DNA from: Oscheius dolichura
Lineage: Eukaryota; Nematoda; Chromadorea; Rhabditida; Rhabditidae
NCBI GenBank assembly: GCA_932521035.1
Contig: OW051492.1
Coordinates: forward strand, 3,162,001-3,226,000
Length of the DNA stretch: 64,000 bases
Reading direction: 5' to 3'
Shown here: one piece after another, positions 1 to 10,025 of the stretch
How positions within the stretch are numbered: the first letter of the stretch is position 1
How the letters are laid out: every line of letters begins with the position of its first letter
The notes under the pieces: generated by a model
What the model saw: only the letters and a program-made list of their open reading frames with translations
What the model was told of the DNA's origin: nothing
The model's database searches: none
Made by a program: the position numbers and the translations under genes

Positions 1-917
1 GATGGGACCAATATGATCAGCGGAAGTGGCTCTTCCCCGATCTAAATACCTCGGCCACAATATTTTACAATTAAATTATTTTATCGGAGTGTCGAATGAA
101 AGAGCGGACTCGAGTTATCTTTGCCCCGCTCGGGATCCATGCTTATATACATACAAAATTATCTATGGCGGCCAAAATTGTAGTAGTTCTGGTTTGCTCG
201 CCGAGGCTTCAGGAGAAGCCTTGCCACGCGGGACAGGCAGAGAGGACACGACTCAAGGCCGACCGAGATGTGGGATGGAAGACATACAATAACACAAGAG
301 CATAAGAGAGAGAGTTTATTATCTGGATGGACAATAGACATAACTCTGGGTGGAAACAATACACTGGGTAATACGTTGACAGAGCCAACGGGGATGCTAC
401 CGCACAGGGCTGAGACGGTGCGCAACTTCCTGGAAGGAGAATGTGCGCGGGCGATAGCCCGCGCTGCACTGGGGCGCGGTTACTACTACCGGCTGGCTAC
501 ACAGCTCGCAACCTTGGACAGCTTAAAGGTCGGGGAAATTTTCGCTTATTTTCGCTGCGGGACCAATTTGCGCAATTTGTGGTAAAATGAGACGCTTGAA
601 GTTCAATGGATTTTGTTGTTTTCTGACTGAATTTAGCCTTTTTGGTTTGAATATTTCACTATTTTATTTACTGACTGAATATAACTGCTTCGTCAATAAC
701 CGTTTATATCGAGAAATTACCAACTTCAACCAATTTTTTTGTCTAGTTGACGATCATAACGTTGCTCTTTCCGTTAACCGGTATTCGACTGTCTGTCGAC
801 AGTTTTGGTCATTCTTTCTCATTGGTGTTTATGATTTTGCTCACAGTATCTTTTACTTTCTCTTCTTTTCTTTTATTTTATTGGCTTATTCTCATTCCAA
901 TTGAATTTTCGGCCGAG
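1..917. other. No confident gene; contains one perfect hairpin
   Basis: No exon with recognisable protein similarity was found here. Short open frames of 70-130 codons occur on both strands and overlap one another, so none is supported. The one structured element is a perfect 8-bp inverted repeat GCGCGGGC / GCCCGCGC with a GATA loop at 445-464. The minus strand around 310-325 carries AATAAA followed by a CT-rich run, which could be a polyadenylation site. An open frame in phase with the downstream fucosyltransferase extends up to about 747, but the signal-anchor Met at 918 is the better start. Confidence 0.5.
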
Positions 918-2401
918 ATGTTGAAGCGCCTTGGAATTGCCGTCATTTGCCTAGGACTGTTTTGCCTCCTTCTCTATTTCGTCCCTTCTGAGATCCTGCC
1001 TTCCTACATTATGAGACAAAGAGAGCATAGAACAAAGAAAGATGTTCTAATCTATCTGGCCACTTCATTTCATGGCGGGTCGTGGCCAAATATTTCTTGC
1101 ATTTTGGAGAAGGTAGGAATGGTTTTATTGTCGACTGACTATCTTTAGCCCTGTTACCTTACTGAGGACAAGAACAGGAGTAAAGAAGCAGATGCCTGGC
1201 TCTACCACAACAGAGACTTCCATCCCCGGCTCATGGAGAACAGAAGCAACGACCAGGTCCACGTGATGGTTACCTTTGAGAGCCCTACCCACGAGACGAT
1301 ACGCTTCCCTCCGAACAGCATCGACTGGACTATGACATACAGGAGAGACTCGGACTTTTGGCGACCTTATGGCTTTTTCCGGAAGAAAGTAAACAGTAGG
1401 CAATTGATAAGCAATACAAAACTTCGTATGAGCCTCTCTGTCGAACTTTGACTACATCTGGCAGATGAAATCTTCAAATTTGACAGCTTCCTGGGTGGCG
1501 TCCAATTGTCATGCTTCAAATAGACGGCATGACGTGATTTCAAAAGCCAATCAAACAGGACTTCAGGTATAATTACCGTGTTATCAGGGAAGCATCATTC
1601 CTTTCAAGGTGCATGTCTACGGCCACTGTGGAATTAATATACCTAATTGTGGCCGATATACAGCAGGAAAGGGGAACTGTGCAACCTTAATCATACAGTA
1701 AGTAATGTTACCTTTATTGGGATCTTGGGTGAATGTTTGGGTCGACTTGCTTTTCCGGAGATTTTCGTTCTCCAAAGATTACACAAGCTTAGGAGAACCA
1801 CCGAATCAGAGTTTTGGCATTTCTATTATGGGGGAGGGGGCAATCCCATAAATACGCTCTAATTTTCTCATCTATGAACCAGATGTTTCCCTGTACATCT
1901 CTTCATTTCAGAAAATATTACTTTTATTTCGCCTTGGAGAACTCGAATTGTGTGGACTATGTGACAGAGAAGTTCTACAATGCATTACAGCATTACCAGG
2001 CTGTTCCCATAGTAATGAAGCGGAAGATTTACGCCCAGCTGGGAGTCAGTGGCGCCATTCCTCGATAATTCATAAATCTTTCAGATCCCGGCCAAATCGT
2101 TTATCGCCCTGGATGATTTCAGTTCCATTCACGAAATGGTGACGTTTCTCGATAATTTGAAAAAGAACAAAACGGAATACTTGACGTATCACGAGTGGAG
2201 AAATGACTACGAGTAGGCCTTTTCTGTCACCAAATAACGAATTTCTTTTCCAGAATCGCCCAAATGAAATGGAATGAATTATATTGTGATCTTTGCACAA
2301 AGCTGCATTCTCCAGCTCGGCGGGACAAAAGTCATCCGGATCTTCAGAAATGGTTCTCCAAGACGGACTGTGACAATGAGATGGCTGTTAAGTACCTCTG
2401 A
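918..2401 (+). CDS. Alpha-1,3-fucosyltransferase (GT10 family), seven exons, complete
   Basis: Predicted type II Golgi enzyme that transfers fucose from GDP-fucose to N-acetylglucosamine or related acceptors on glycans. Exons I can join in frame are 918-1112, 1149-1388, 1465-1566, 1609-1697, 1912-2044, 2085-2212 and 2254-2401. They give 344 residues, usual for the family. The N terminus is a short cytoplasmic MLKR followed by one membrane anchor (IAVICLGLFCLLLYFV). The middle exon carries TFESPTH and DWTMTYRRDSD, matching the family's ESP..h / fNwT.sYR.DSD block. Exon 4 ends the YGHCG segment. Exon 5 holds the donor-binding core FALENSNCVDYVTEKF and QAVPIV. Exon 6 has SFIALDDF. The C terminus has the usual Trp plus paired Cys (WNELYCDLC). 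Introns are 36-213 nt. The start was chosen because it places the anchor at the extreme N terminus. The acceptor specificity cannot be read from sequence. Confidence 0.9.
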
Positions 2402-2976
2402 TCACATTTTGTACTGTTACCGCTGATTGCATAAAAACTATTTCAAACCGATTGTCTCCTCCCCTTGTGTTGGGTTACGGTAGAAATGAGAAAATCCCCG
2501 ATTGAATCAGTACCAGGAGATCTGCTCACAAGGGAGGTGTTTGGACGGGCTCCGGTCTGCCTTATTCCAATACAGACAAGGAGAGTTACTGATGATTAGG
2601 ACTTTTCCCTTTCTCCCTGTCTATTGACCGGACTTTAGATGGTTCAGTGGTTTTATAGATGTTTATTGACATATCAACCATATGGGCTAGTGGATCTCTC
2701 GCTTGTTTATGGGCTGTACTGCCCTGGAGGGGAGCGCTGCCCCGCTCCCCCCGGCGGGTGTTTCCACCCGACTCATCCTCCCCGCCCCTCCAAGAGGCGA
2801 GAGAGGTGGCCAGCACAAAGAGTGCTAGAGCATTCTGACCAGCGTCAGAACAGGAGGGTTGACATATTGGCCTTGTCACCCAAGGTTTGGCGCCTTTTTT
2901 CGGTTGTCAAAATTCACAGTGACATGCACTGGAAGTGACCGATTTGGCTACTTACTTTTCTATAATGTAGCCCTAG
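2402..2976. other. Intergenic; one fragment of the mariner-like MITE family
   Basis: No coding region supported. Overlapping open frames on both strands around 2586-2938 have no recognisable features. The only identifiable element is the MITE fragment annotated separately at 2863-2933. Confidence 0.5.
2863..2933 (+). repeat. Solitary fragment of the 3404-4101 MITE arm
   Basis: About 70 bp beginning atattggccttgtcaccc and running through the ccttttttcggttgtca core to the gtgacatgca block. It is nearly identical to the inner part of the arms of the element at 3404-4101 and of the half copy at 46504-46851. It carries a few substitutions and lacks the outer terminal sequence, so it is an old, truncated copy or recombination product. 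Confidence 0.8.
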
Positions 2977-3234
2977 GTGAGTGAAGTACGAATAATTCGG
3001 TGTTCCACAGCTATCGGTCCCTATCAGCTTTTGGGCTTGCATCTTGGTCCCCCCGGAATAGACGCCGATCAAAAGAGGCCAAACAGATCGAAAACGTTTG
3101 ACAAGGAGAAGAAGAAGTTGGAAGTGGCCTCTCGCAAGCAGAAGATTACGGTATTATTAGAATGCGGAGATCAATTGAAAGAGAACATTTATAACGATAT
3201 TCATTCCCTCCAGTTCCTTTTTGTTGAGAGGTGA
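2977..3234 (+). CDS. Possible exon of an unknown lysine-rich protein
   Basis: An 85-codon open frame. The part from about 3012 to 3148 looks like a real exon: it is preceded by a plausible 3' splice site (ttccacag) and followed by a donor-like gtatta. It encodes a peptide starting AIGPYQLLGLHLGPPGIDAD and ending in a basic stretch (SKTFDKEKKKLEVASRKQK). No partner exon was found on either side and the sequence was not recognised. It could be a stray exon of a decayed gene or chance. Confidence 0.2.
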   Translation: MSEVRIIRCSTAIGPYQLLGLHLGPPGIDADQKRPNRSKTFDKEKKKLEVASRKQKITVLLECGDQLKENIYNDIHSLQFLFVER

Positions 3235-3403
3235 CACTTTTAATGGTTGTGGGTGACTGCCTAAAGGGGTTTCCCTCGGGATAGTTTCTCTTTTGTCCAC
3301 CAAAAAGAGCTAGCCTTGCCGGCGCGCCTCGCCTCTTCACTAATTCGATTTTTAGCCGAGATGCCCGTGTGCCCGTGTGGCAAATGCCCCAATTCTGTTT
3401 ATA

Positions 3404-4101
3404 TTAGGTTGTAACATAAGTCTTGTCCCTGGGTTTCCCACAAATCCCCGTGCTCCAATTCTTTTTCCGTTATATTCTACGCCTCGTTTTATGGTTATCC
3501 ACCAATTTTCAGTTCATTTGCATGTCACCGTGAATTGTGACAACCGAAAAAAGGCGCCAAACCTTGGGTGACAAGGCCAATATCGCTTCCAAAAACTCTG
3601 ATTTTGGTGTCAATCGACTGCTCTCGAGGAGGTCTAACGGTATCAAATTTAGCTAGAAAAGGCATTGTTCTGAGGAGTTGAAAATAGGCACTGGTCACCC
3701 ACTATCCCTACAGTGGGGTGATCGCCAAAATTGAGGTTCCACTTCCAGCTCAGTTTGCCTGTCTGTAAGAAGAAGAATAGTGTTCTGCACGCATTGAGAA
3801 CAAAAAAGAGAATCTACATATGTATTTGGGGCGGCAAGAGATCTAAACTGTAGGCAGAGGCTGGCCACCGACTAGGTCCAGCTCCGCCAAATAGCAACTT
3901 CCAGGGCTAAATTTGAAAGCGATATTGGCCTTGTCACCCAAGGTTTGGCGCCTTTTTTCGGTTGTCACAATTCACGGTGACATGCAAATGAACTGAAAAT
4001 TGGTGGATAACCATAAAACGAGGCGTAGAATATAACGGAAAAAGAATTGGAGCACGGGGATTTGTGGGAAACCCAGGGACAAGACTTATGTTACAACCTA
4101 A
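3404..4101. mobile_element. Mariner-like non-autonomous element (MITE) with long inverted arms
   Basis: A 698-bp element bounded by TTAGGTTGTAACATAAGTCT at 3404 and its exact inverse ending at 4101. It is flanked on both sides by TA (3402-3403 and 4102-4103), the target duplication of Tc1/mariner elements. The terminal sequence resembles irritans-type mariner ends (TTAGGTTG....ATAAGTC). The left arm runs 3404-3653 (250 bp). The right arm is 3906-4101 (196 bp) and lacks about 54 bp present in the left arm and in the 46504-46851 copy. The central 250 bp has no transposase frame, so it would need a transposase in trans. Open frames inside it (e.g. 3934-4221, minus) are products of the arms, not genes. 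Confidence 0.9.
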
Positions 4102-4103
4102 TA

Positions 4104-4618
4104 TATCCAAAAAGATAGCCGTGATTTGGTTATATTTTTCCTCGACGAGTATTGTTCCCTTTTTGTTGCGTCCTTGGGGTTCTTCCCTATTGTTCCCTTT
4201 TTGTACAGTCTCCCAAATCACCCTTTTTATTGAGATTCATCTCTTTTTAACAAACGGATTTTCGTTTGATTCTCAAAAACCCCGCTCTTCAGATCGATTT
4301 GGAGATTTCTGGAAAGGCCGTTTCTGACGCATTTTTGAAGATTTTTTTGGTAACCATGTTGCAGATACCTGTCCAGCCATGCAAGTCAAGAAAATCCTCT
4401 TGAATTTGAGCGTAACCCGGTCTTTTATCAAGTGGAAGTATAGCTTTTGACCACCTGATTTTGGTCCGAAAAATGGGGTGGAAGTATAGCGTTTGACCGG
4501 ACTGTATTTCGACCACGCGCCGTCTGCTCCAACTCGTATCTCGTACGCCCATCAAGTAAAATACACAGAAAAAAATGAAAATAAATGACAAAGACGGTTG
4601 TTTTACTCGAATAGATCC
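4104..4618. other. Intergenic between MITE and repeat-protein gene
   Basis: No gene recognised. A minus-strand frame of 100 codons at 4289-4591 is open but has no family features. Two near-identical 21-bp direct repeats (gtggaagtatagc then t/g then tttgacc) lie at about 4433-4453 and 4481-4501, 48 bp apart. The interval would contain the 3' untranslated region of the minus-strand gene ending at 4619. Confidence 0.4.
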
Positions 4619-7600
4619 TCAAAGACGGCTAGTGTACTCTATATCCTTACGACGATTTTTCTTCTGCTTTTTCTGTACTCCGAATCGGCTTACGTGCTCT
4701 GCGAGATTGCTCTCTATCTTTCCTTGCTCCTTTGTCTCCTTTTGTTCCTTCTCATCATTTCCGGTGACCCGGTCGCATTCCTTCTTCATTCGAATCGGCT
4801 TACGCCCTGCTCTGCGAGATTGCTCACCATCTTTCCTTTGCTCCTTTTGTTCCTTTTCATCCTTTCCGGTGACCCGGTCGCATTCCTTCTTCATTCGAAT
4901 CGGCTTACGCCCTGCTCTGCGAGATTGCTCACCATCTTTCCTTTGCTCCTTTTGTTCCTTTTCATCCTTTCCGGTGACCCGGTCGCATTCCTTCTTCATT
5001 CGAATCGGCTTACGCCCTGCTCTGCGAGATTGCTCACCATCTTTCCTTTGCTCCTTTTGTTCCTTTTCATCCTTTCCGGTGACCCGGTCGCATTCCTTCT
5101 TCATTCGAATCGGCTTACGCCCTGCTCTGCGAGATTGCTCACCATCTTTCCTTTGCTCCTTTTGTTCCTTTTCATCCTTTCCGGTGACCCGGTCGCATTC
5201 CTTCTTCATTCGAATCGGCTTACGCCCTGCTCTGCGAGATTGCTCACCATCTTTCCTTTGCTCCTTTTGTTCCTTTTCATCCTTTCCGGTGACCCGGTCG
5301 CATTCCTTCTTCATTCGAATCGGCTTACGCCCTGCTCTGCGAGATTGCTCACCATCTTTCCTTTGCTCCTTTTGTTCCTTTTCATCCTTTCCGGTGACCC
5401 GGTCGCATTCCTTCTTCATTCGAATCGGCTTACGCCCTGCTCTGCGAGATTGCTCACCATCTTTCCTTTGCTCCTTTGTCTCCTTTTGTTCCTTTTCATC
5501 ATTTCCGGGAACCCGGTCGCATTCCTTCTTCATTCGAATCGGCTTACGCCCTGCTCTGCGAGATTGCTCACCATCTTTCCTTTGCTCCTTTTGTTCCTTT
5601 TCATCCTTTCCGGTGACCCGGTCGCATTCCTTCTTCATTCGAATCGGCTTACGCCCTGCTCTGCGAGATTGCTCACCATCTTTCCTTTGCTCCTTTTGTT
5701 CCTTTTCATCCTTTCCGGTGACCCGGTCGCATTCCTTCTTCATTCGAATCGGCTTACGCCCTGCTCTGCGAGATTGCTCACCATCTTTCCTTTGCTCCTT
5801 TTGTTCCTTTTCATCCTTTCCGGTGACCCGGTCGCATTCCTTCTTCATTCGAATCGGCTTACGCCCTGCTCTGCGAGATTGCTCACCATCTTTCCTTTGC
5901 TCCTTTGTCTCCTTTTGTTCCTTTTCATCATTTCCGGGAACCCGGTCGCATTCCTTCTTCATTCGAATCGGCTTACGCCCTGCTCTGCGAGATTGCTCAC
6001 CATCTTTCCTTTGCTCCTTTTGTTCCTTTTCATCCTTTCCGGTGACCCGGTCGCATTCCTTCTTCATTCGAATCGGCTTACGCCCTGCTCTGCGAGATTG
6101 CTCACCATCTTTCCTTTGCTCCTTTTGTTCCTTCTCATCATTTCCGGTGACCCGGTCGCATTCCTTCTTCATTCGAATCGGCTTACGCCCTGCTCTGCGA
6201 GATTGCTCACCATCTTTCCTTTGCTCCTTTGTCTCCTTTTGTTCCTTTTCATCATTTCCGGGAACCCGGTCGCATTCCTTCTTCTTCCGAATCGGCTTAT
6301 CCACCGTTTTTACAAGTCGGTATTCTTGGCCGCCGAGCAGCACGAACAGATCCCCGGAGTGAGCCGCAAATGTCGCTTTTCTTTTGAGCAGGACGTTCAG
6401 GGCTTCGTTGTTTCTATAAAATGTTGTGTTGTGTAGTTGAAAGAACTAAACTTACATGTTGCACGCGTTTTCGTTACAGATGAAGGCTTCCTGAACTTCT
6501 TGGACTGTCCCTCCTAAGCCAGGTACGCTGATATTCCTACGGCTCTTCCATGGGTCCCTATGGTTGCCGTCGAGCGTTTGAAATTTTTCGAACGATATTG
6601 GGAGTGTTTTGCCGTCGACCATGACGACCTCATCATCTATTCCCGCCCATAGTATGTCTGCGCGATGCGCGTAGCCAACATTATTGACATGATTAAGCTA
6701 AAAATGACTGATTAATAGAAGGACTAATATTATTTTATTATTTTAAATAGATTTTCGGCAGTGTATTTCAGCGTTTTTCGAATAATGAATTTTGTAATCA
6801 GAATGGAAAAAAACAGGGAACTAGACTAGATTATTATGATTTGAAAAAGTGGAACACAAAAAGTGCTGTGGTTAGGATTCTACTGACCGTGCAAAAAGTG
6901 AGCAATAGAGGGGGGAACAGGGCAAAAGGAGAGCAATATAAACGACCTAACCACCGCCTATTCAAAGAAGGAAGGGAATGTTGTCTGATCTATTCTGTCT
7001 CTGTGATCCCCACAGTATTCATCATACGAGGGGCTCCCGACTCCCGCCTGTCCAAACTAGGCAGAAAGTCCAACGTTAAACGGCGAGTTACTTGTTGTTT
7101 TTGTTACAGTCCTTCATCGATAAACGTTCCAACAAAAGTAACTTTGTTGGCGGCCCAACAACTTTCGATCCGTGAGCTATCGCCGAAACTTGCTCTTTGA
7201 ATAGGCGACGGTTAGATCGTATATTGCTCTCCTTTCGCCATGTCCCCCCCCCTCTCTATTGCTCACTTTTTGCACGGCTAGTGGAATCCTAACCACAGCA
7301 CTTTTTGTGTTCCACTTTTTCAAATCATAATTGTTCTCTTTTTGCCCTATTTGCTTGCAAATAGGAATGTCTGCCGTTTCACTTGCTTTTAGTGTCAGTT
7401 GCTTATAAAAAGAGAAGCACTTTTGCTTCCCCAGCCGCTTTCAATTCCTGCTTTTGTCCCAGTTTTAGCTTTTCTAATTTACCCACCCACAGGTTTGTGT
7501 GCATTTATAACTTTATGGGAACCACCTCCGGCCTGCGTAATTTTAGCATTTTCGTACGTATCTCCCTGAGACAAAGCGATTGGTGCCCAAATCAAAGATT

Positions 7601-8608
7601 TTTAGGCCATATGAAAATTTTCACATTTTTGAACCCCTTTTTATGTGTTGCGCGCCTTCATCGCGTCGCAGTGTTACCGTGCGCAACCCCCACCCTTTAA
7701 AACATAGCCGCGACACCAGCGGACATCATTTCCAATAAGCCTGTCGAAGAATTAGAAAAATCCGACCACGGGGAGCCGATAACCAATCTAGTGTACAATT
7801 TCCGGGGGACATCGGCCACTTTTCAAAAATACAAATATTTTTCATTTTTCGGTTTGTGCACCAAAACTGTCGTAATGGGTATCATTCGATGTAGAATCAG
7901 ATGCTGAACACGATACAAAAAGAAAAAAATCCGAAAAGCTGGCGCGGTGACGCGCTACGCGCGATAACAGTTTTAGGAAAAAATCCCGGGTAGGGAGAGA
8001 AACCTGGCGATTATGTGAAAAAGAGAAATACGAAAAGTTCTGTGGTTAGGATTCTACAGACCGTACAAAAAGCGGGCAATAGAAAGGGGAACCGGTCAAA
8101 AAGAGAAAATTAGAGAATTGGCATCTATGTTCTACCAATTAAATTTTACAGGATCTAGAAAATGTAGCTGTACTTTTGTTACAGAAAGCGTTCGAAAACA
8201 ATAACCTCTCTCCGTGATCGTTATTCAACTGTTGAGTAGAAGAAAAAGTTTATTTCCGCATTTTTGGAAAACAAACAAAAAAGTCGCCATTCGGAAATTC
8301 CTCATGATACCCGCCGAAATGTGTAAATGTAAAAATATAAGTTTGGTTGCTTAATCGGGACAGACTTTGAATATGGCAAGAAAAAAGTCAATTTTGCTAA
8401 AAAAAAGTAGAACTTATATGAGAGAGAATACAGAATTATACATTGCCGAAAAATAATTCCATCCCCAACTGTGAGCAAGAATTTGTTTCATTTGAAAACT
8501 GTAATGGTTACTTACCTCCACTTGCTTGAACGGGTATATCATTCGGTATATCTTTTCATTTGCACGGCCGATTGCGCACGACTTTTCATCTCTGTCATAG
8601 TCAAACTT
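4619..8608 (-). CDS. Charged tandem-repeat protein, 5' end not resolved
   Basis: Three exons join in frame on the minus strand: 8516-8608, 6456-6697 and 4619-6413. The introns are 6698-8515 (acceptor tttttag) and 6414-6455 (42 nt). The first two exons encode a non-repetitive region (FDYDRDEKSCAIGRANEKIY ... LNHVNNVGYAHRADILWAG ... GKTLPISFEKF) that I do not recognise. The last exon gives about 40 unique residues, then about 15 tandem units of 35 or 38 residues. The units contain KKECDRV, DEKEQKEQRKDGEQSRRAG and RKPIRM and are rich in Lys, Arg, Glu and Asp, probably helical or disordered. The C terminus ends KKQKKNRRKDIEYTSRL. Length differences between units are multiples of three, as expected of coding DNA. 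More exons probably lie upstream of 8608; a short open stretch near 8685-8745 (GLYDPVFTKE) is a candidate. Function unknown. Confidence 0.62.
4740..6290 (-). repeat. 105/114-bp tandem repeat, about 15 units, coding
   Basis: Perfect to near-perfect head-to-tail units of 105 bp, with four longer units carrying an extra 9 bp. The extra 9 bp add residues ETK. Three of the four longer units also have PGN in place of TGK or TGN. Because 105 and 114 are multiples of three, all three frames on one strand stay open for hundreds of codons, producing antisense shadow frames of about 600 codons on the plus strand. The minus strand is taken as coding because it alone continues in frame across the splice junction at 6413/6456. 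Confidence 0.9.
6837..7327. mobile_element. Second TA-flanked inverted-repeat element (MITE)
   Basis: A 491-bp element with inverted arms of about 130 bp: 6837-6967 and 7195-7327. The ends read TGATTTGAAAAAGTGGAACA and its inverse, and each end is bordered by TA (6835-6836, 7328-7329). The terminal sequence differs from the 3404-4101 family. It lies inside the 1.8-kb intron of the minus-strand repeat-protein gene. No transposase frame is present; a 119-codon frame spanning the left arm and centre is not supported as a gene. Confidence 0.82.
8013..8110 (+). repeat. Diverged single arm of the 6837-7327 element
   Basis: About 98 bp alignable with the left arm of the 6837-7327 element. Shared blocks include tgtggttaggattctac and the caaaaag.g.gcaatag segment, with many substitutions. 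No inverted partner is visible nearby, so it is an older solo arm. Confidence 0.75.
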
Positions 8609-9892
8609 CTGAAAATGAAATTAAAGATATCGGGATAAAAGAAGAAAAAATAAAATAAACAAGCTTGACAACAAGTTCTTATAGTTTGGGCAGGCACCTC
8701 TTTGGTGAATACCGGATCGTATAGCCCGACAAAAGGTCAAATATGAACAATTTCAGGGTCACTTTGTCAGCATATTCCAATTAATAAAAACAGTGAAGGT
8801 TTTTGTGTGCCACAATGCGCAGAAACTAATATTGTTATCCAACAGCGAGCAAACGTTCCAGAGCGTTGTCCAACAGCGGGGCAAGTGAGAGAGCTGTGTA
8901 AGTGACCCTCTAGACCAGACTGGTACTATGGTATGTACGCGGGGTACCAAAAGACTCTCTCTCTCTCTAGAACAGCAGGACACTTGGCTACCATCACGGC
9001 ATTACCCCTGAAACGGCCCCGCCACTTTTGGGGGCGTCACCAAGTGTCGCAGCCACAATTTGACTGCGCCGGGCACGGCGTTTGCTCATACCGACCATTT
9101 TCCCCCTAAAACTAATGAAACCCGAAATAAAGCGAAATTACAATGCGCTTTTCACGGGTTGTTGGCGGCACGTGGTGGTACTTTTCAGCCCTCACAAGGG
9201 ATGGCATCCATTTGTAAACGACCCTGTGAGAAGAATGGCTTTGTACTTTTCCGTACCTTTCTGTATAAATGGCCTGAAACGCTCTTTTACTCTAATTATG
9301 CGTCTAGGTAGTATGGGGGCGAGCTAAAGGGCCGTTTTGAGGGGTTTCCAGTTGAGATGAAGCTAGCCTAACTGGGGAGAGCTTGGCCAGACCACGTCTA
9401 GGTAGTATGGGAGCGAGCTAACGGCCCTTTCCGACTGCCAAAAAGCGCGAGAGCATGGGGAACGCCCACAACATCAGCGGAGAAGTCACGAAAACAGGTG
9501 AACAGCTCATTACCCATCCAATAACGGGGGGAAAACTGATCACATGAACGTGGCCCATCCGGACCCGCACGTCAGGCGGCCGGTGGCGCGCGGCTTCCCA
9601 GTCAGTGCTCCTTTAAAAACCAAAATTTGTTCGTTACTTTTATAAAAAAGTTGTCGGTTCACGACCCTCGACCCGTCCTTCCAAAAAAAGCTAAAATGTT
9701 ACTCACGAAAGATTCAATTCTTCCGGCTTCCGGAGCCCTCGGCGAAGCTGGATGGAGATGTTTGCGACCCATTGTACTTGCAGCCGCAGTCGGCCCAGGA
9801 TCTCGAGAAGAATGAAGGGATTACAGATATTCAAGTTACACGTTAAGTTACACGTCGCTTTCGACTAATTTTGTCGAACAATTAAAGCTTAC
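8609..9892. other. No confident gene; small repeats
   Basis: No complete gene supported. A (CT)n microsatellite lies at about 8955-8969. A direct repeat beginning cgtctaggtagtatggg occurs at 9301-9333 and 9395-9428, 94 bp apart, each followed by gcgagctaa and a GGGCC/GGCCC block. A minus-strand stretch at about 9700-9800 is open and exon-like but was not recognised. Confidence 0.4.
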
Positions 9893-9984
9893 CGTATTAT
9901 ACGACAAGCCGTAACGGGCGCCTTTGGTGCCCTCGGCTGAAATCCGCAGACGAATGGCCAGACGAATGGCCGCGCACTGCTCCA
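9893..9984 (-). pseudogene. Isolated exon-like remnant (QCAAIRL motif)
   Basis: On the minus strand this 92-bp stretch is framed by a 3' splice site (ccatccgcag just before it) and a 5' splice site (gtaagc after it). It encodes EQCAAIRLAIRLRISAEGTK then GARYGLSYNT. A 12-bp internal duplication gives the repeated AIRL. Part of the same sequence recurs in the same orientation at 12338-12362. No neighbouring exons were joined with confidence, so I treat it as a remnant of an unrecognised gene family rather than a working gene. Confidence 0.35.
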
Positions 9985-10001
9985 CTGCGGATGGTAAAGC
10001 C
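9985..10001 (-). repeat. 17-bp match to the minisatellite short-unit junction
   Basis: On the minus strand this reads ggctttaccatccgcag, identical to 17 consecutive bases of the large array at 12561-46503 (the end of any unit plus the short 16-bp unit). It forms the 3' end of the intron preceding the exon-like remnant at 9893-9984 and is inverted relative to the array. Confidence 0.8.
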
Positions 10002-10025
10002 GTACAATTACCATTTAATTAAGTT

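Noticed and set aside
1-490. LTR retrotransposon end
   Set aside because: A minus-strand AATAAA followed by a CT run resembles an R/U5 region, but no TG...CA ends, primer-binding site, second LTR or pol frame is visible in the window.
1567-1608. 21-nt intron (1567-1587) in the fucosyltransferase
   Set aside because: A 42-nt intron ending ctttcaag at 1608 gives an equally open frame, a normal length and a better match to the family at the YGHCG segment.
3377-4327. Open frames inside the MITE (3377-3571 plus, 3934-4221 minus)
   Set aside because: They encode the same peptide because they lie in the two inverted arms, and no transposase motif is present.
4575-6436. Plus-strand frames of 595 and 612 codons over the 105-bp repeats
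   Set aside because: The repeat length is a multiple of three, so antisense frames stay open automatically. Only the minus-strand frame continues across a proper splice junction into non-repetitive protein sequence.
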